64,000 bases of DNA from an uncultured bacterium. GTDB taxonomy: Bacteria; Bacteroidota; Bacteroidia; Bacteroidales; Rikenellaceae. The stretch is from the NCBI GenBank assembly GCA_905214725.1, contig CAJMNH010000007.1, forward strand, positions 1-64,000, read 5' to 3'. The notes below the pieces were generated by a model. That model had not been told where the DNA came from and searched no databases. It was given only the letters and a program-made list of their open reading frames with translations. Position 1 is the first letter of the stretch; every line of letters starts with the position of its first letter. Made by a program: the position numbers and the translations under genes. Shown here piece after piece: positions 16,444 through 24,762 of this stretch.

Positions 16444-17889
16444 TCACCGGCGAAATTTTGCTTTGACTTTGTTCCAGAGGTCGAATTCGCCCGAAAGCTG
16501 GATGTAGGCCAGATAGACGACCCCTGCCCCTGCGCATTTGAGCGCCAGCGACGCCAGCAGCGGCAGCGCAGGAAACAGGCAGTGCACCGCCGCAAGCGGC
16601 AGGCAGACGCAGGCGGTGGCAGCCAGCGGCGAAAGGAACGAACGCCAGAACCCGCCCCACGGTACGCGGAGCGTGCGACGGAAAAGCAGATAAAAACATT
16701 GTATGAAATTGACGGCCAGCGATGCGAGGATACACCATGCGACCGCTTCGATCGTCCCCGCCGCGAAAATTCCGACCAGAATCGCACCCACGGTTACGAC
16801 TGCCGACAGAACGCCGCTCACGAACATCATCCGTGTGGCGTCGGCCGCCTGAAAGATCGGGCCCGAAGTCGACAGCACGATCTGGATTCCCACCGAAAGG
16901 GACAAAATGCGGAACGCCGCCACCGACGGCTCCCATTGGCCGCCGAAGACGAGCAGCACCAACTCGCGCCCCGTGAAGAAGAGCCCCGCCGAGAGCGGTA
17001 GCCCGACGAAGGCCAGAAAACGCACCACTTTGAGATAGGAGTCGGCCAGTTTGCGCAGATCGTGCTGGAAATCGGAGAAGATCGGGTGCATGACCGGCGA
17101 GACGACATAGGTGATGTTCTGCAACGGTAGCATCATCAGCCGGTAGGACTTATCATAATATCCCAGCGCCGACTTGGGCATGAAACGCCCCATGAGCAGT
17201 TTGTCGAGGTTGCGCGTGAAATAATTGATCAGGTTGAAGCAAAACTGGTAGGCCGAGAACGAAAAGACCTTGCGCAGCGCAGCCGCCGAAGGTCGCAGCC
17301 GCAGCCTCAACGGCTGCTGGCGGTAGTTGATTCCGAAAAGCAGCAGCGACGACAGCACCGGATTGATCGTCAGGGCGTAGATTCCCGCACCGGAATAGGC
17401 CGCCGCAATGGCCGCCGCACCGCCGGCGATCTGTACGCCGAGCGAACGGAATGCGATGAAACGAAACCGTTTAGCCTTATACAACAACGCATTGGGAACG
17501 ATATTAAAAGCGGAAAAGAGCAAGTTCAGCGCCAGCACGCGGCACAAACCGGCCAGCACGTCGGAGCGATAGTAGGCCGCGATCGGTTCGGCGCAGGCGA
17601 AGAAGAGCAGCGAAACGGTGACGCCCGTCCAGACAGTGAACGAAAAGATCCGGTCGAGGTCGTCGGCGTCGAGTTCCTTGCGCTGGATGATGGCGGGGCC
17701 GATGCCGATATCGCTGAAAATGGCGAAGAAAGTGATGAGCACCGTAGCGACCGCCACGTCGCCGAACTGGGCCGGAGTGAAGATACGCGCCAGCACGCCC
17801 GTGACGACGAGCGATACGAAGATGCCCGTATACTTCGCCACAGAGGTATACAATACGCCGGAGATCAACTGTTTTCTGATGCCGCTCAT
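16444..17889 (-). CDS. Polysaccharide repeat-unit flippase (Wzx/PST type)
   Basis: The 481-residue protein has 12-14 hydrophobic segments. It starts with the charged amphipathic GIRKQLISGVLYTSVAKYTG characteristic of the MATE-like polysaccharide transporter family. It should move undecaprenyl-linked repeat units from the cytoplasmic to the periplasmic leaflet for assembly by the locus polymerase. The ATG at 17889 overlaps the stop of the upstream glycosyltransferase (ATGA) and is preferred over the longer frame start at 18018. The repeat-unit specificity is unknown. Confidence 0.9.
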   Translation of the reverse strand: MSGIRKQLISGVLYTSVAKYTGIFVSLVVTGVLARIFTPAQFGDVAVATVLITFFAIFSDIGIGPAIIQRKELDADDLDRIFSFTVWTGVTVSLLFFACAEPIAAYYRSDVLAGLCRVLALNLLFSAFNIVPNALLYKAKRFRFIAFRSLGVQIAGGAAAIAAAYSGAGIYALTINPVLSSLLLFGINYRQQPLRLRLRPSAAALRKVFSFSAYQFCFNLINYFTRNLDKLLMGRFMPKSALGYYDKSYRLMMLPLQNITYVVSPVMHPIFSDFQHDLRKLADSYLKVVRFLAFVGLPLSAGLFFTGRELVLLVFGGQWEPSVAAFRILSLSVGIQIVLSTSGPIFQAADATRMMFVSGVLSAVVTVGAILVGIFAAGTIEAVAWCILASLAVNFIQCFYLLFRRTLRVPWGGFWRSFLSPLAATACVCLPLAAVHCLFPALPLLASLALKCAGAGVVYLAYIQLSGEFDLWNKVKAKFRR

Positions 17890-18830
17890 CGTTCGCGCAA
17901 CTTTTTCAAGGGCGATTTGAACAGCAGTACGCCCAACGATCCGGGACGCACGCTGCGGGGATAGCTCCACAACGCCTCGACGGCCAGCCGCCACCGCTCG
18001 CCGCAGGGCAACGCCCAAGCGTTGCGAAGCACGGGATCGAGCATGTAGGCCGTGAGCCGGCGCACGAGCCGCCGCGTCTGGCGGTCACGACCGTGCGCAT
18101 AACGCCGCAGTTCACGAAAAACGGTCATGTAACCCTCGACGTTGCGCATCGAAAAGGCGGTGGTCATGGTCGAACAACCGCGCACGCGCCGACGGAAAAA
18201 TTCCCGATCGATACGCCCCACGCGCCGCGCTTCGAAGTAAAGGATGGCCGTAAACAGTTCGTCTTCATGAATGATACCCGCGAAAAAGCGCAGTCCTGCA
18301 TCCTCGAGCAGGCTGCGGCGGATCAGATTGAGGCAGACCGAACAACGGTAACGCCCGGCGGCCATCTGCCGCACAAGCACTTCGGTTCCCCGGTAGACGC
18401 GGTCTTCAAAGGCTCCGGCGCGGTGATAATCGAACCACGGGGCCTCGGCGTCGGCATCGCCGAAACTCACGCCGTCGAAAAAGACGAAATCGAGATGCTC
18501 CGCCGTGCACTTTTCGTAGCAAACAGCCAATGCGTCCGGTTCGAGCAGATCGTCGCTGTCCATAAAGTAGACGAACTCGCCGCGGGCGATGTCGAGCGCG
18601 GCGTTGCGCGCCGCAGCCTGCCCCGCATTGGCCTGCCGAAGCAACCGGATGCGACAATCGGCGGCGGCAAGTTCCTCGACCATGGCGGCGCTTCGGTCGG
18701 TCGAACCGTCGTCCACGACCAGAATCTCCGTCTCGCGCAGCGTCTGGGACTGAATCGACCGCAGCGCCTCGCCGACGTAAGCTTCCGTATTATAGAGCGG
18801 TATGATGACGCTGACTTTCGGAACTTCCAT
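17886..18830 (-). CDS. Family 2 glycosyltransferase
   Basis: A 314-residue soluble GT-A enzyme with VSVIIPLYNTEAYVGEALRSI at the N-terminus, EILVVDDGSTDRS and the donor-binding YFMDSDDLL (DxD) near residue 95. The C-terminal half contains HEDELFT, the catalytic-base region usual in capsule glycosyltransferases. It acts in exopolysaccharide repeat-unit assembly and is coupled to the flippase by a four-base overlap. Confidence 0.92.
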   Translation of the reverse strand: MEVPKVSVIIPLYNTEAYVGEALRSIQSQTLRETEILVVDDGSTDRSAAMVEELAAADCRIRLLRQANAGQAAARNAALDIARGEFVYFMDSDDLLEPDALAVCYEKCTAEHLDFVFFDGVSFGDADAEAPWFDYHRAGAFEDRVYRGTEVLVRQMAAGRYRCSVCLNLIRRSLLEDAGLRFFAGIIHEDELFTAILYFEARRVGRIDREFFRRRVRGCSTMTTAFSMRNVEGYMTVFRELRRYAHGRDRQTRRLVRRLTAYMLDPVLRNAWALPCGERWRLAVEALWSYPRSVRPGSLGVLLFKSPLKKLRER

Positions 18831-18841
18831 ACGATTCTGGA

Positions 18842-19306
18842 TTACAGATTTTTAAGCGAATAATTCGACGCATACCAATAGGCGTCGGGCGAACCGATTC
18901 CGAAAAGCGATTTCACACCGCCGTAGAGGTACTGCATGATTTCAATGTTAGAGCCATTGTTACCCTCAATCAGAAACGAGCCCTTCTTCGGGAAGAAGAC
19001 ATCCCAACCGACGTATTTGATCGGCGCATATTTCTCGGAGACGGAGACGGCAAAAGCCTCGACCTCCTTCCAGCGTGGTAACAGAGCCCCGTCGAAACGG
19101 AATCCCGTGGTCGGATGCGCGTCGAACGTCTCGCGCGTATCTGCTGTCCGGCCGACAAGCTGCCGGCATTCGCTGCGGATCATGGCTTCGGACTTACGGC
19201 AGTCGCAGGTGCGGGCCGCCGCGAGATAAGCCTTGTAATAGTCGCGATGACTCTTTTCGGAGCGCTTTTTACTGAAATAATAGAGATATTCCTGAAAACG
19301 TTTCAT
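18842..19306 (-). CDS. Shortened sugar-transfer-associated ATP-grasp protein
   Basis: This 154-residue protein matches only the two ends of the sugar-transfer-associated ATP-grasp family. The first ~55 residues resemble the helical lead of that family. From about residue 60 the protein passes straight into the C-terminal part: DAHPTTGFRFDG, LPRWKEVEAF, YVGWDVFFPKKGSFLIEGN. The central ATP-binding lobe, normally 130-180 residues, is absent, so catalysis is unlikely. The frame is open, and the start overlaps the preceding acyltransferase stop (ATGA), so it is still translated in the operon. It reads as an internal in-frame deletion; a genuine short family member is the alternative. Confidence 0.7.
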   Translation of the reverse strand: MKRFQEYLYYFSKKRSEKSHRDYYKAYLAAARTCDCRKSEAMIRSECRQLVGRTADTRETFDAHPTTGFRFDGALLPRWKEVEAFAVSVSEKYAPIKYVGWDVFFPKKGSFLIEGNNGSNIEIMQYLYGGVKSLFGIGSPDAYWYASNYSLKNL

Positions 19307-19923
19307 CGATGGTCGATTTTGATCCACTCTCCTTTTTCGGGATCGTAGCGTTTGATAATCCGTGCGGGGTTGCCCGCCGCCACGCAGTAGGAGGGGACGT
19401 CTTTGGTAACGACGCTGCCGGCGCCGATCTGGCACCGCTCGCCGATATGCACGCCTGCCACCACGACCGAATTGGCCCCGATATGCGACTCGCGCCCCAC
19501 GACGACGGGTTTCAAAACGAGCGGCTGCTCGTTCGAATCGCGCGTCCCGTCGGCATAGCCGTGGTTGAAGCCCGAAATAAAGACATGCTGCCCTAACCCC
19601 ACGCGGTCGCCCAGCGTGACGGGACCGATGACTACCGAACCGATGCCTACGCGGGCGCCGGCGCCGATCAGTACGTCGCCCGCACCGTTGTTGACGACCG
19701 TGAAATCCTCGATCAGCGCGTCGCGCCCCACTTCGAACCGCCGCCACGGAAAGACGTCGATGCGCGAACGCCGGCTGCGGACGATAGCGCCCTTCCCCTT
19801 CTTATGGAAAAACGGATTCACGAACCAACGCACCCACAGGCGGGGCTTGGGATTCTTGTGCGAAGAGATCAGTCCGATGACGAATCGCTTCAACCGGGGA
19901 TTACGCTTGATTCTTTCGAACAT
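19303..19923 (-). CDS. Left-handed beta-helix (hexapeptide) acyltransferase
   Basis: The 206-residue protein has repeated hexapeptide turns from about residue 65 (IEDFTVVNNG, IGAGARVGIGS, LGDRVGLGQ, IGANSVVVAGVHIGERCQIGAGSVVTKDVP). A catalytic-type histidine occurs in GFNHGY, and the C-terminus AAGNPARIIKRY is classic for sugar O-acetyltransferases. It probably acetylates a sugar of the exopolysaccharide from acetyl-CoA. It is the first gene of the second operon, with its own promoter (19977-20006) and an AACAACACACACG element in the leader. The N-terminal ~50 basic residues are an extension of unknown role. Confidence 0.88.
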   Translation of the reverse strand: MFERIKRNPRLKRFVIGLISSHKNPKPRLWVRWFVNPFFHKKGKGAIVRSRRSRIDVFPWRRFEVGRDALIEDFTVVNNGAGDVLIGAGARVGIGSVVIGPVTLGDRVGLGQHVFISGFNHGYADGTRDSNEQPLVLKPVVVGRESHIGANSVVVAGVHIGERCQIGAGSVVTKDVPSYCVAAGNPARIIKRYDPEKGEWIKIDHR

Positions 19924-19976
19924 ATGCTTTATTGCTCCACGACCGAAAACTTTCGAAGCGTGTGTGTTGTTAGCTA

Positions 19977-20006
19977 CAAAGGTAACGAATCTTTCGATTA
20001 CAGCAA
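19977..20006 (-). promoter_or_regulatory. Promoter of the second exopolysaccharide operon
   Basis: On the minus strand TTG (20004-20006), 19 bases, TACCTTTG (19977-19984). The presumed start site is followed within ten bases by AACAACACACACG, about 40 bases before the ATG at 19923. Confidence 0.7.
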
Positions 20007-20125
20007 GTTTTTCCGAAAATTGAATACCCGACGCAGGAAAAACCTCCTCTGATTCGCATCGGATGTTCGGTAATCCCCGCTTTCGATATAAAAAATAGGA
20101 AAAACTCGCATAAAAATGAGGAAAA

Positions 20126-20157
20126 TTTGCAAATCAAGGAATTGTTCTCTACATTTG
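20126..20157 (+). promoter_or_regulatory. Promoter of the third LruC gene
   Basis: TTTG (20126-20129), exactly 20 bases, TACATTTG (20150-20157): a perfect consensus. The leader begins near GACGAACACACACATATT and is about 70 bases long. The 307-base divergent region 19924-20230 holds only this promoter, the opposing one and these leaders. Confidence 0.8.
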
Positions 20158-20230
20158 TGACGAACACACACATATTATTAATGGTGATAAATTTTTATCC
20201 CCATTGATCGATGTCTAAACGGCTAAAACA

Positions 20231-21499
20231 ATGAAACGATTCTTATTGTTCCTCACGACGGTGCCGCTTCTGCTCGCCGCCTGTGAAAAGAGCGATTCGA
20301 CCGACAGCGGAAAAGATCGCAACGCCACCAAAGTAAGCGAGATAAACGTTTCCGATTCGTTCGAATGGAAAACCACACGCACGGTAGCTTGTCACTTTAC
20401 GGCGCCTCATGCGTCGAAGCTATTCGTCTCGACGGAAAAAGGCGGCGAACCGTTCGCCACGTTCATCGTCGGCGGCGACGCAGATCCGGTAACGCTCAGT
20501 GTCCCGAGCGCGACGCGCTCCCTCTACGTAAGCTATGAGACCGCAGACGGCGGCGTTTCGGCGCAGGAGACGGTGCCGGTTTCGGGCGATACGGCGACCC
20601 ATACGCTTTCGGCCGTAGTAAAAAGCAAGGATTACACCGGAATCGACGACGGCGACAAGAACAGCACCGAAGGCAATATAATCTATATGCCTGCACGCAA
20701 GAACGGTTGGGGAACGCTCTTGTTCGAAGACCTGTGGCCCGCCTACGGGGACTATGACTTCAACGACATGGTTCTCAACTACAAGGTGCAACTCTACATG
20801 AACAACAAAAACAAGGTCGACGCCATGTTGATCGGCCTGCGCGTGAAGGCAGTCGGCGGTTCGCTGCCCTACGACGTCTATCTGTCGCTGCAAGGGGTAA
20901 AAGGCGGCGAGATCGACGCCATTACGCCTTATTACAGCGAGAATGCCGCCGACAACGCCGCGCTCGTTGCGCTCAACTCCGCAAACAACGAGAAAGATCC
21001 GGCCGTGCTCAAGTTCGAGAACATCCGCACCAACGCCAACAAACCCGCCGGCGCGACCTATATCAATACGGAAGAGGGATACGAAATGGCGGACGAAGAT
21101 CTGGTTTATGTCAGCTATCTGGTCGAATTCCGTAATTCCATTGCCTTCGAGAATGTGAGCTTCGATACGTTCGACTTCTATCTCGGCCGCACCCGCGAAT
21201 CGGACGGCCGCCGCGTGGAGATTCACTTGGGCGGGTTCGAACCTTCGCCCGAAGCGACAGCGGATTACTTAGCATTGAAGCAAAGCAGCACCTATGTGGA
21301 CAAGGCCGTAAGGCCGTACTATTCGAACGACAATTTGGTGTGGGCGCTCAATATCCCCGTCGACATCCGCCACGCTTACGAACGGGTCGACTTCTTGGCA
21401 GCCTACCCTCAATTCAAAGAGTGGGCGCAATCGGACGGCACACAGGCGCAGGATTGGTACGAGCACGGCGTTCCGTCGAAACTGGTAACGAAAAAATAG
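20231..21499 (+). CDS. LruC-domain lipoprotein within the exopolysaccharide locus
   Basis: The 422-residue protein has a lipobox in VPLLLAACEK (Cys18). The LruC signature LFEDLWPAYGDYDFNDMVLNYK occurs near residues 170-190, the NIPVDIRHAYERVDFLAAYP region near 375, and a closing FKEWAQSDG...DWYEHG that closely parallels the end of the 4605 gene. It is a predicted outer-membrane or surface lipoprotein of unknown role. It interrupts the exopolysaccharide cluster on the opposite strand with its own strong promoter and terminator. A surface protein bound to or sensing the polysaccharide is one possibility, but only by location. Confidence 0.87.
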   Translation: MKRFLLFLTTVPLLLAACEKSDSTDSGKDRNATKVSEINVSDSFEWKTTRTVACHFTAPHASKLFVSTEKGGEPFATFIVGGDADPVTLSVPSATRSLYVSYETADGGVSAQETVPVSGDTATHTLSAVVKSKDYTGIDDGDKNSTEGNIIYMPARKNGWGTLLFEDLWPAYGDYDFNDMVLNYKVQLYMNNKNKVDAMLIGLRVKAVGGSLPYDVYLSLQGVKGGEIDAITPYYSENAADNAALVALNSANNEKDPAVLKFENIRTNANKPAGATYINTEEGYEMADEDLVYVSYLVEFRNSIAFENVSFDTFDFYLGRTRESDGRRVEIHLGGFEPSPEATADYLALKQSSTYVDKAVRPYYSNDNLVWALNIPVDIRHAYERVDFLAAYPQFKEWAQSDGTQAQDWYEHGVPSKLVTKK

Positions 21500-21513
21500 A
21501 TTGCTCGGCAAAC

Positions 21514-21546
21514 GAAAAAAGGGCGGGAATTATCCCGCCCTTTTTC
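21514..21546. terminator. Bidirectional terminator
   Basis: GGGCGGGAT and ATCCCGCCC arms with a short loop are flanked by an A-run and a T-run. It serves the convergent LruC gene and the glycosyltransferase ending at 21568. Confidence 0.9.
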
Positions 21547-21567
21547 ATTCCATATCGCGCTGAACGT

Positions 21568-22689
21568 CTATTTCGTACCGAGCGACTCGTAAAGAGCGAG
21601 CAGGCTGCGCGCGGTCGCCTCCCACGAAAACAGTTTGACCCGTTCGAGTCCGTAAGCGCGCTGCAACGCGCGGAACGCGGCGTCGGTTTCGAGCCGCAGC
21701 AATGCATCGGCCACAGCGTCGGCATCGAGCGGATCGATCAGAATCGCCCCGTCGCCCGCCACTTCGGGAATCGCCGACGTATTCGACGTCACCACGGGGG
21801 TGCCGCAGGCCATCGCTTCGAGCAGCGGAATGCCGAAACTCTCGCGCAGCGAAGTGTAGAGAAACGCCGACGCGCCGTTGTAGATCGCAGGCAGATCGCT
21901 GTTGGGAATGTATCCGGGCAACCGCAGCAGCGGACGGATCTCTTCGATACCGTTCTCGCGCAGCAACGCATCGGCGGCCTCCGCTTTCAGATCGGCGACG
22001 AGCAGCGGCAGCGGCGCCGCCGAACGCCGCACATAGGAGGCGTAGGCCCGCAATGTTCCGGCCGTATTTTTCTTGGGATCGGTGTTGCCCAGAAAAAAGA
22101 GGTAACGCTCCTCGGGCAGGTAGTTGCGGGTCGTCTCGAGAAAACCGTCGAGCGGCCGGAAGCGTGGATTGTAACCGTTGTGGATCGCCACGAGCCGTTC
22201 GGGATCGAGTCCCAGCACGCCCAGAATGCGCTGCCGCTCGAATTCGGAGACGGTGATGATCTTCTCGCATTTGTCGAGGATACGCGGCACGACCAGCCGC
22301 CGGTAAATGCGCCCCATCTTCTGATAGAGCGATTTGTTGGCGGCCTGCTGTTTCTCCAAAAAGATGATGTCGTGGAGCGTCAGCACCAGCGGCGCCGCAC
22401 ACCATACGGGCGCGGTGTTGCTCGTACAGTGAAGCAGGTCGGGAGCCACGCGGCGTACGGCGCGGGGCAGCCCCACCTGCTCCCAAAGCGGATAGGAGGG
22501 AGTATTTACCTCAACGATATGCAGATTGCCGCTCTCCTCCAGACAGCGGTCGGGACCGGGGCTGACGAAGATGAAATACTCGTTGCGCGTGTCGATCCGC
22601 TGCAGGCAGCGGACCGTCTCGAGCGCGACGAAATCCATGCCGTGTTTGTTTGGGCGGAAAATCCGCTGGGCTTCGATGGCGATTTTCAT
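21568..22689 (-). CDS. Family 4 glycosyltransferase
   Basis: The 373-residue GT-B protein has an N-terminal acceptor lobe (TSNTAPVWCAAPLVLTLHD, ITVSEFERQRIL). The C-terminal lobe has FLGNTDPKKN, LPGYIPNSDLPAIY and the donor-binding ESFGIPLLEAMACGTPVV (EX7E). It resembles mannosyl/rhamnosyl transferases of capsule loci that use GDP- or UDP-sugars; the exact sugar is not predictable. It is the last gene of the leader exopolysaccharide operon, three bases after the preceding gene. Confidence 0.92.
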   Translation of the reverse strand: MKIAIEAQRIFRPNKHGMDFVALETVRCLQRIDTRNEYFIFVSPGPDRCLEESGNLHIVEVNTPSYPLWEQVGLPRAVRRVAPDLLHCTSNTAPVWCAAPLVLTLHDIIFLEKQQAANKSLYQKMGRIYRRLVVPRILDKCEKIITVSEFERQRILGVLGLDPERLVAIHNGYNPRFRPLDGFLETTRNYLPEERYLFFLGNTDPKKNTAGTLRAYASYVRRSAAPLPLLVADLKAEAADALLRENGIEEIRPLLRLPGYIPNSDLPAIYNGASAFLYTSLRESFGIPLLEAMACGTPVVTSNTSAIPEVAGDGAILIDPLDADAVADALLRLETDAAFRALQRAYGLERVKLFSWEATARSLLALYESLGTK

Positions 22690-22692
22690 GGT

Positions 22693-23868
22693 CTATTCGT
22701 TTTTCGGGCTCTCCCCGTGTGTGGTATGGATGAACGTCCGCCCTGCGCCCCGCAGACGGAAGAGATTGACGACCATCAGCACGAAGAGCTTCGGCGTGCG
22801 GCGCAGGGCGCGTTTGAAACGGTCGTCGACCAGATAGTCGGGCGTCGCGAACGCCAGCGCAAAGAGCAGCAGCAGATAGACGACGCCCCATTTGACGGCC
22901 GCGCCCCGCGCAATGAACAGGACGACGAGGCCCCACAGCGGAATCAGCCCCAGCAACAGGATGCGCGGCGGCATCATCCACTGCACGAGTTTATCGATAT
23001 AATCGACATTCCCCCTCAGCACGGCGTCGGGCAGATCGCGCAGCGACGCCCCGAGCGAGTGGAACTGCGTGGCCAGCCAGCGGCGGCGCTGGCGGGAGAA
23101 GTTGGCTTCGCCGCGCGTCTTTTCGTCGAGCACCTCCACATCGTCGAGGTATTCGATAAAGATTCCCTGCCGGAGCAGCAGAATCTCCAGTTCCTTGTCC
23201 TCGCCCGCGGTTTCCAGCGAGCCGACATTGCGGCGGAACCACCCGTAATCGAAGGCCATTCCCGAACCGATGAGCGCCGACGAAAGCCCCAGCGCGACAT
23301 GACCGCGGCGGAAAATCGAGTTGTTGATCTCCTCGCTCACGGCATCGAGCACCGCCGTATCGGTATCGCGGTTGCGCGCCTTACGATGCGCCTGCACGGC
23401 GATCACCCCGCTGTCGAAAGCGTCGTTGAGCCGGCTGAGAAAATCGGGAGCGACGAGGTTGTCGACGTCGAGAATCACTGCGACGTCGGCGGCATCGGAA
23501 CCCAGACGCTCCATCGCATGATTGAGCGCCTTGGCCTTGGAACTCTGTTCGAAATCGACCGCTAGCAACTCGATGCGTTCGCGGGCGAGTCGTTCCAGCG
23601 ATTCGGGGCGGAACTTGTCGGCGATTACCACCACGCGGTAACGGTCGGCCGCATAGTCCTGCGCCGTGGCCGCGGCGATCGTGGGAGCGATCACGTCGTC
23701 GCCCTTGTAGGCGGGAATGAGAATCGCAAAGCGTCGGTTCGTCGCTGCCTGCGGATACTTCGCCGGCCGATGCCGCAACGAAAAGAGGGCATAGACGAAG
23801 AGATAGAGCACCGAAGCTCCCAGCAGGACGAACAGCGTCCAGTCGACGACAGTAAAGAGGATCATCAT
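22693..23868 (-). CDS. Family 2 glycosyltransferase, membrane-bound
   Basis: The 391-residue protein has an N-terminal membrane helix (~8-28), a GT-A domain with FAILIPAYKGDDVI and LDVDNLV (DxD-like), and GEDKELEILLL. RQRRRWLATQ near residue 240 resembles the QxxRW processive motif. Three C-terminal membrane segments follow. The layout is that of cellulose/hyaluronan-synthase-like transferases, but within a Wzx/Wzy locus it more likely adds a single residue. The start is one of two adjacent ATG codons (23868 or 23865). Confidence 0.88.
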   Translation of the reverse strand: MMILFTVVDWTLFVLLGASVLYLFVYALFSLRHRPAKYPQAATNRRFAILIPAYKGDDVIAPTIAAATAQDYAADRYRVVVIADKFRPESLERLARERIELLAVDFEQSSKAKALNHAMERLGSDAADVAVILDVDNLVAPDFLSRLNDAFDSGVIAVQAHRKARNRDTDTAVLDAVSEEINNSIFRRGHVALGLSSALIGSGMAFDYGWFRRNVGSLETAGEDKELEILLLRQGIFIEYLDDVEVLDEKTRGEANFSRQRRRWLATQFHSLGASLRDLPDAVLRGNVDYIDKLVQWMMPPRILLLGLIPLWGLVVLFIARGAAVKWGVVYLLLLFALAFATPDYLVDDRFKRALRRTPKLFVLMVVNLFRLRGAGRTFIHTTHGESPKNE

Positions 23869-23871
23869 GTA

Positions 23872-24762
23872 TCAAGCGGTTTTATCGTTGAGCCGGAAAA
23901 AGTCCCGCGCGCCGCGCAATGCGGCGGCGGACAGATCGCGGCGTCCCCGGAAAAGCGTCGTAAGCGCCTGTTTGGGAAGCGCGACGCACAACTGATAGGC
24001 GACCGTCAGCAGGCGCGTCGCGCCGCGGCGGTTGCGCCAGCCGAAAAGCAGCCGGTTGCGCGTCAGATAGTAGGTTCGCAACGGGCTTTCGGCGCCCGTC
24101 GTGGCGCTCTCCTTGTGATAGACCGTGCAACGGGGATCGTAACGGATCGTCCATCCCCGCTCGGCGATGCGCACCGACCAGTCGAGCTCTTCGTAATAGA
24201 GGAAATAGATCTCCGGCATCGGCCCCGCCTGTTCGACCGCCTCGCGCCGTACCATCATCGCCGCTCCATGGGCGTAGGGCGTTTCATGCGGCGTGTCGAA
24301 CCGGCCGTCGTCAGCCGCTCCGAAACCGACGAGCGCATTGCGCAGGGTGATCGGGGTCAGCGGCTCGTAACCTGCGAACTGAATGTTCCGGGGCGGCTGG
24401 AAGAAACGTATTTTGGGACAGACGGCTCCCGCCTCGGGATGTTCGTCGAGCGTCCGGCAAAGGTAGCCGAGACCGTCCTCCTCGATTTCGGTGTCGTTGT
24501 TCAAAAACAACAGGTAGCGGCCGCACGCCGCACGAATGCCGAGGTTGTTGCCGCCGGCGAACCCCAGATTGCGTTCGCTGCGAATGACCGTCAGCAGGGG
24601 ATAGCGGCGGCGCAGTTCGGCGGCTTCATCCGCCCGCGAACCGTTGTCCACCACGATGATCTCCGCAGGTACGGTATTCCATCGCAGCAGCGAATCGACC
24701 ATGCGGCACGTCAACTCCAATCCGTTGTAGTTGACCGATATGACGGAGAGCAGCGGCGTCAT
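23872..24762 (-). CDS. Family 2 glycosyltransferase, rhamnosyltransferase-like
   Basis: The 296-residue protein has LSVISVNYNGLELTCRMVDSL, IIVVDNGS, NLGFAGGNNLGIR and LFLNNDTEIEEDGL, the signature run of WbbL-like rhamnosyl transferases. FLYYEELDWSVRIAERGW and YHKESATTG follow. It should transfer a deoxyhexose to the lipid-linked oligosaccharide at the inner face of the membrane. Its ATG overlaps the polymerase stop (ATGA). Confidence 0.92.
   Translation of the reverse strand: MTPLLSVISVNYNGLELTCRMVDSLLRWNTVPAEIIVVDNGSRADEAAELRRRYPLLTVIRSERNLGFAGGNNLGIRAACGRYLLFLNNDTEIEEDGLGYLCRTLDEHPEAGAVCPKIRFFQPPRNIQFAGYEPLTPITLRNALVGFGAADDGRFDTPHETPYAHGAAMMVRREAVEQAGPMPEIYFLYYEELDWSVRIAERGWTIRYDPRCTVYHKESATTGAESPLRTYYLTRNRLLFGWRNRRGATRLLTVAYQLCVALPKQALTTLFRGRRDLSAAALRGARDFFRLNDKTA

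Noticed and set aside
21340..23565. Plus-strand open frame of 741 codons opposite two glycosyltransferases
   Set aside because: Its content is Arg/His/Gln-rich without recognisable motifs, while the minus strand encodes two clear glycosyltransferases with coupled starts.
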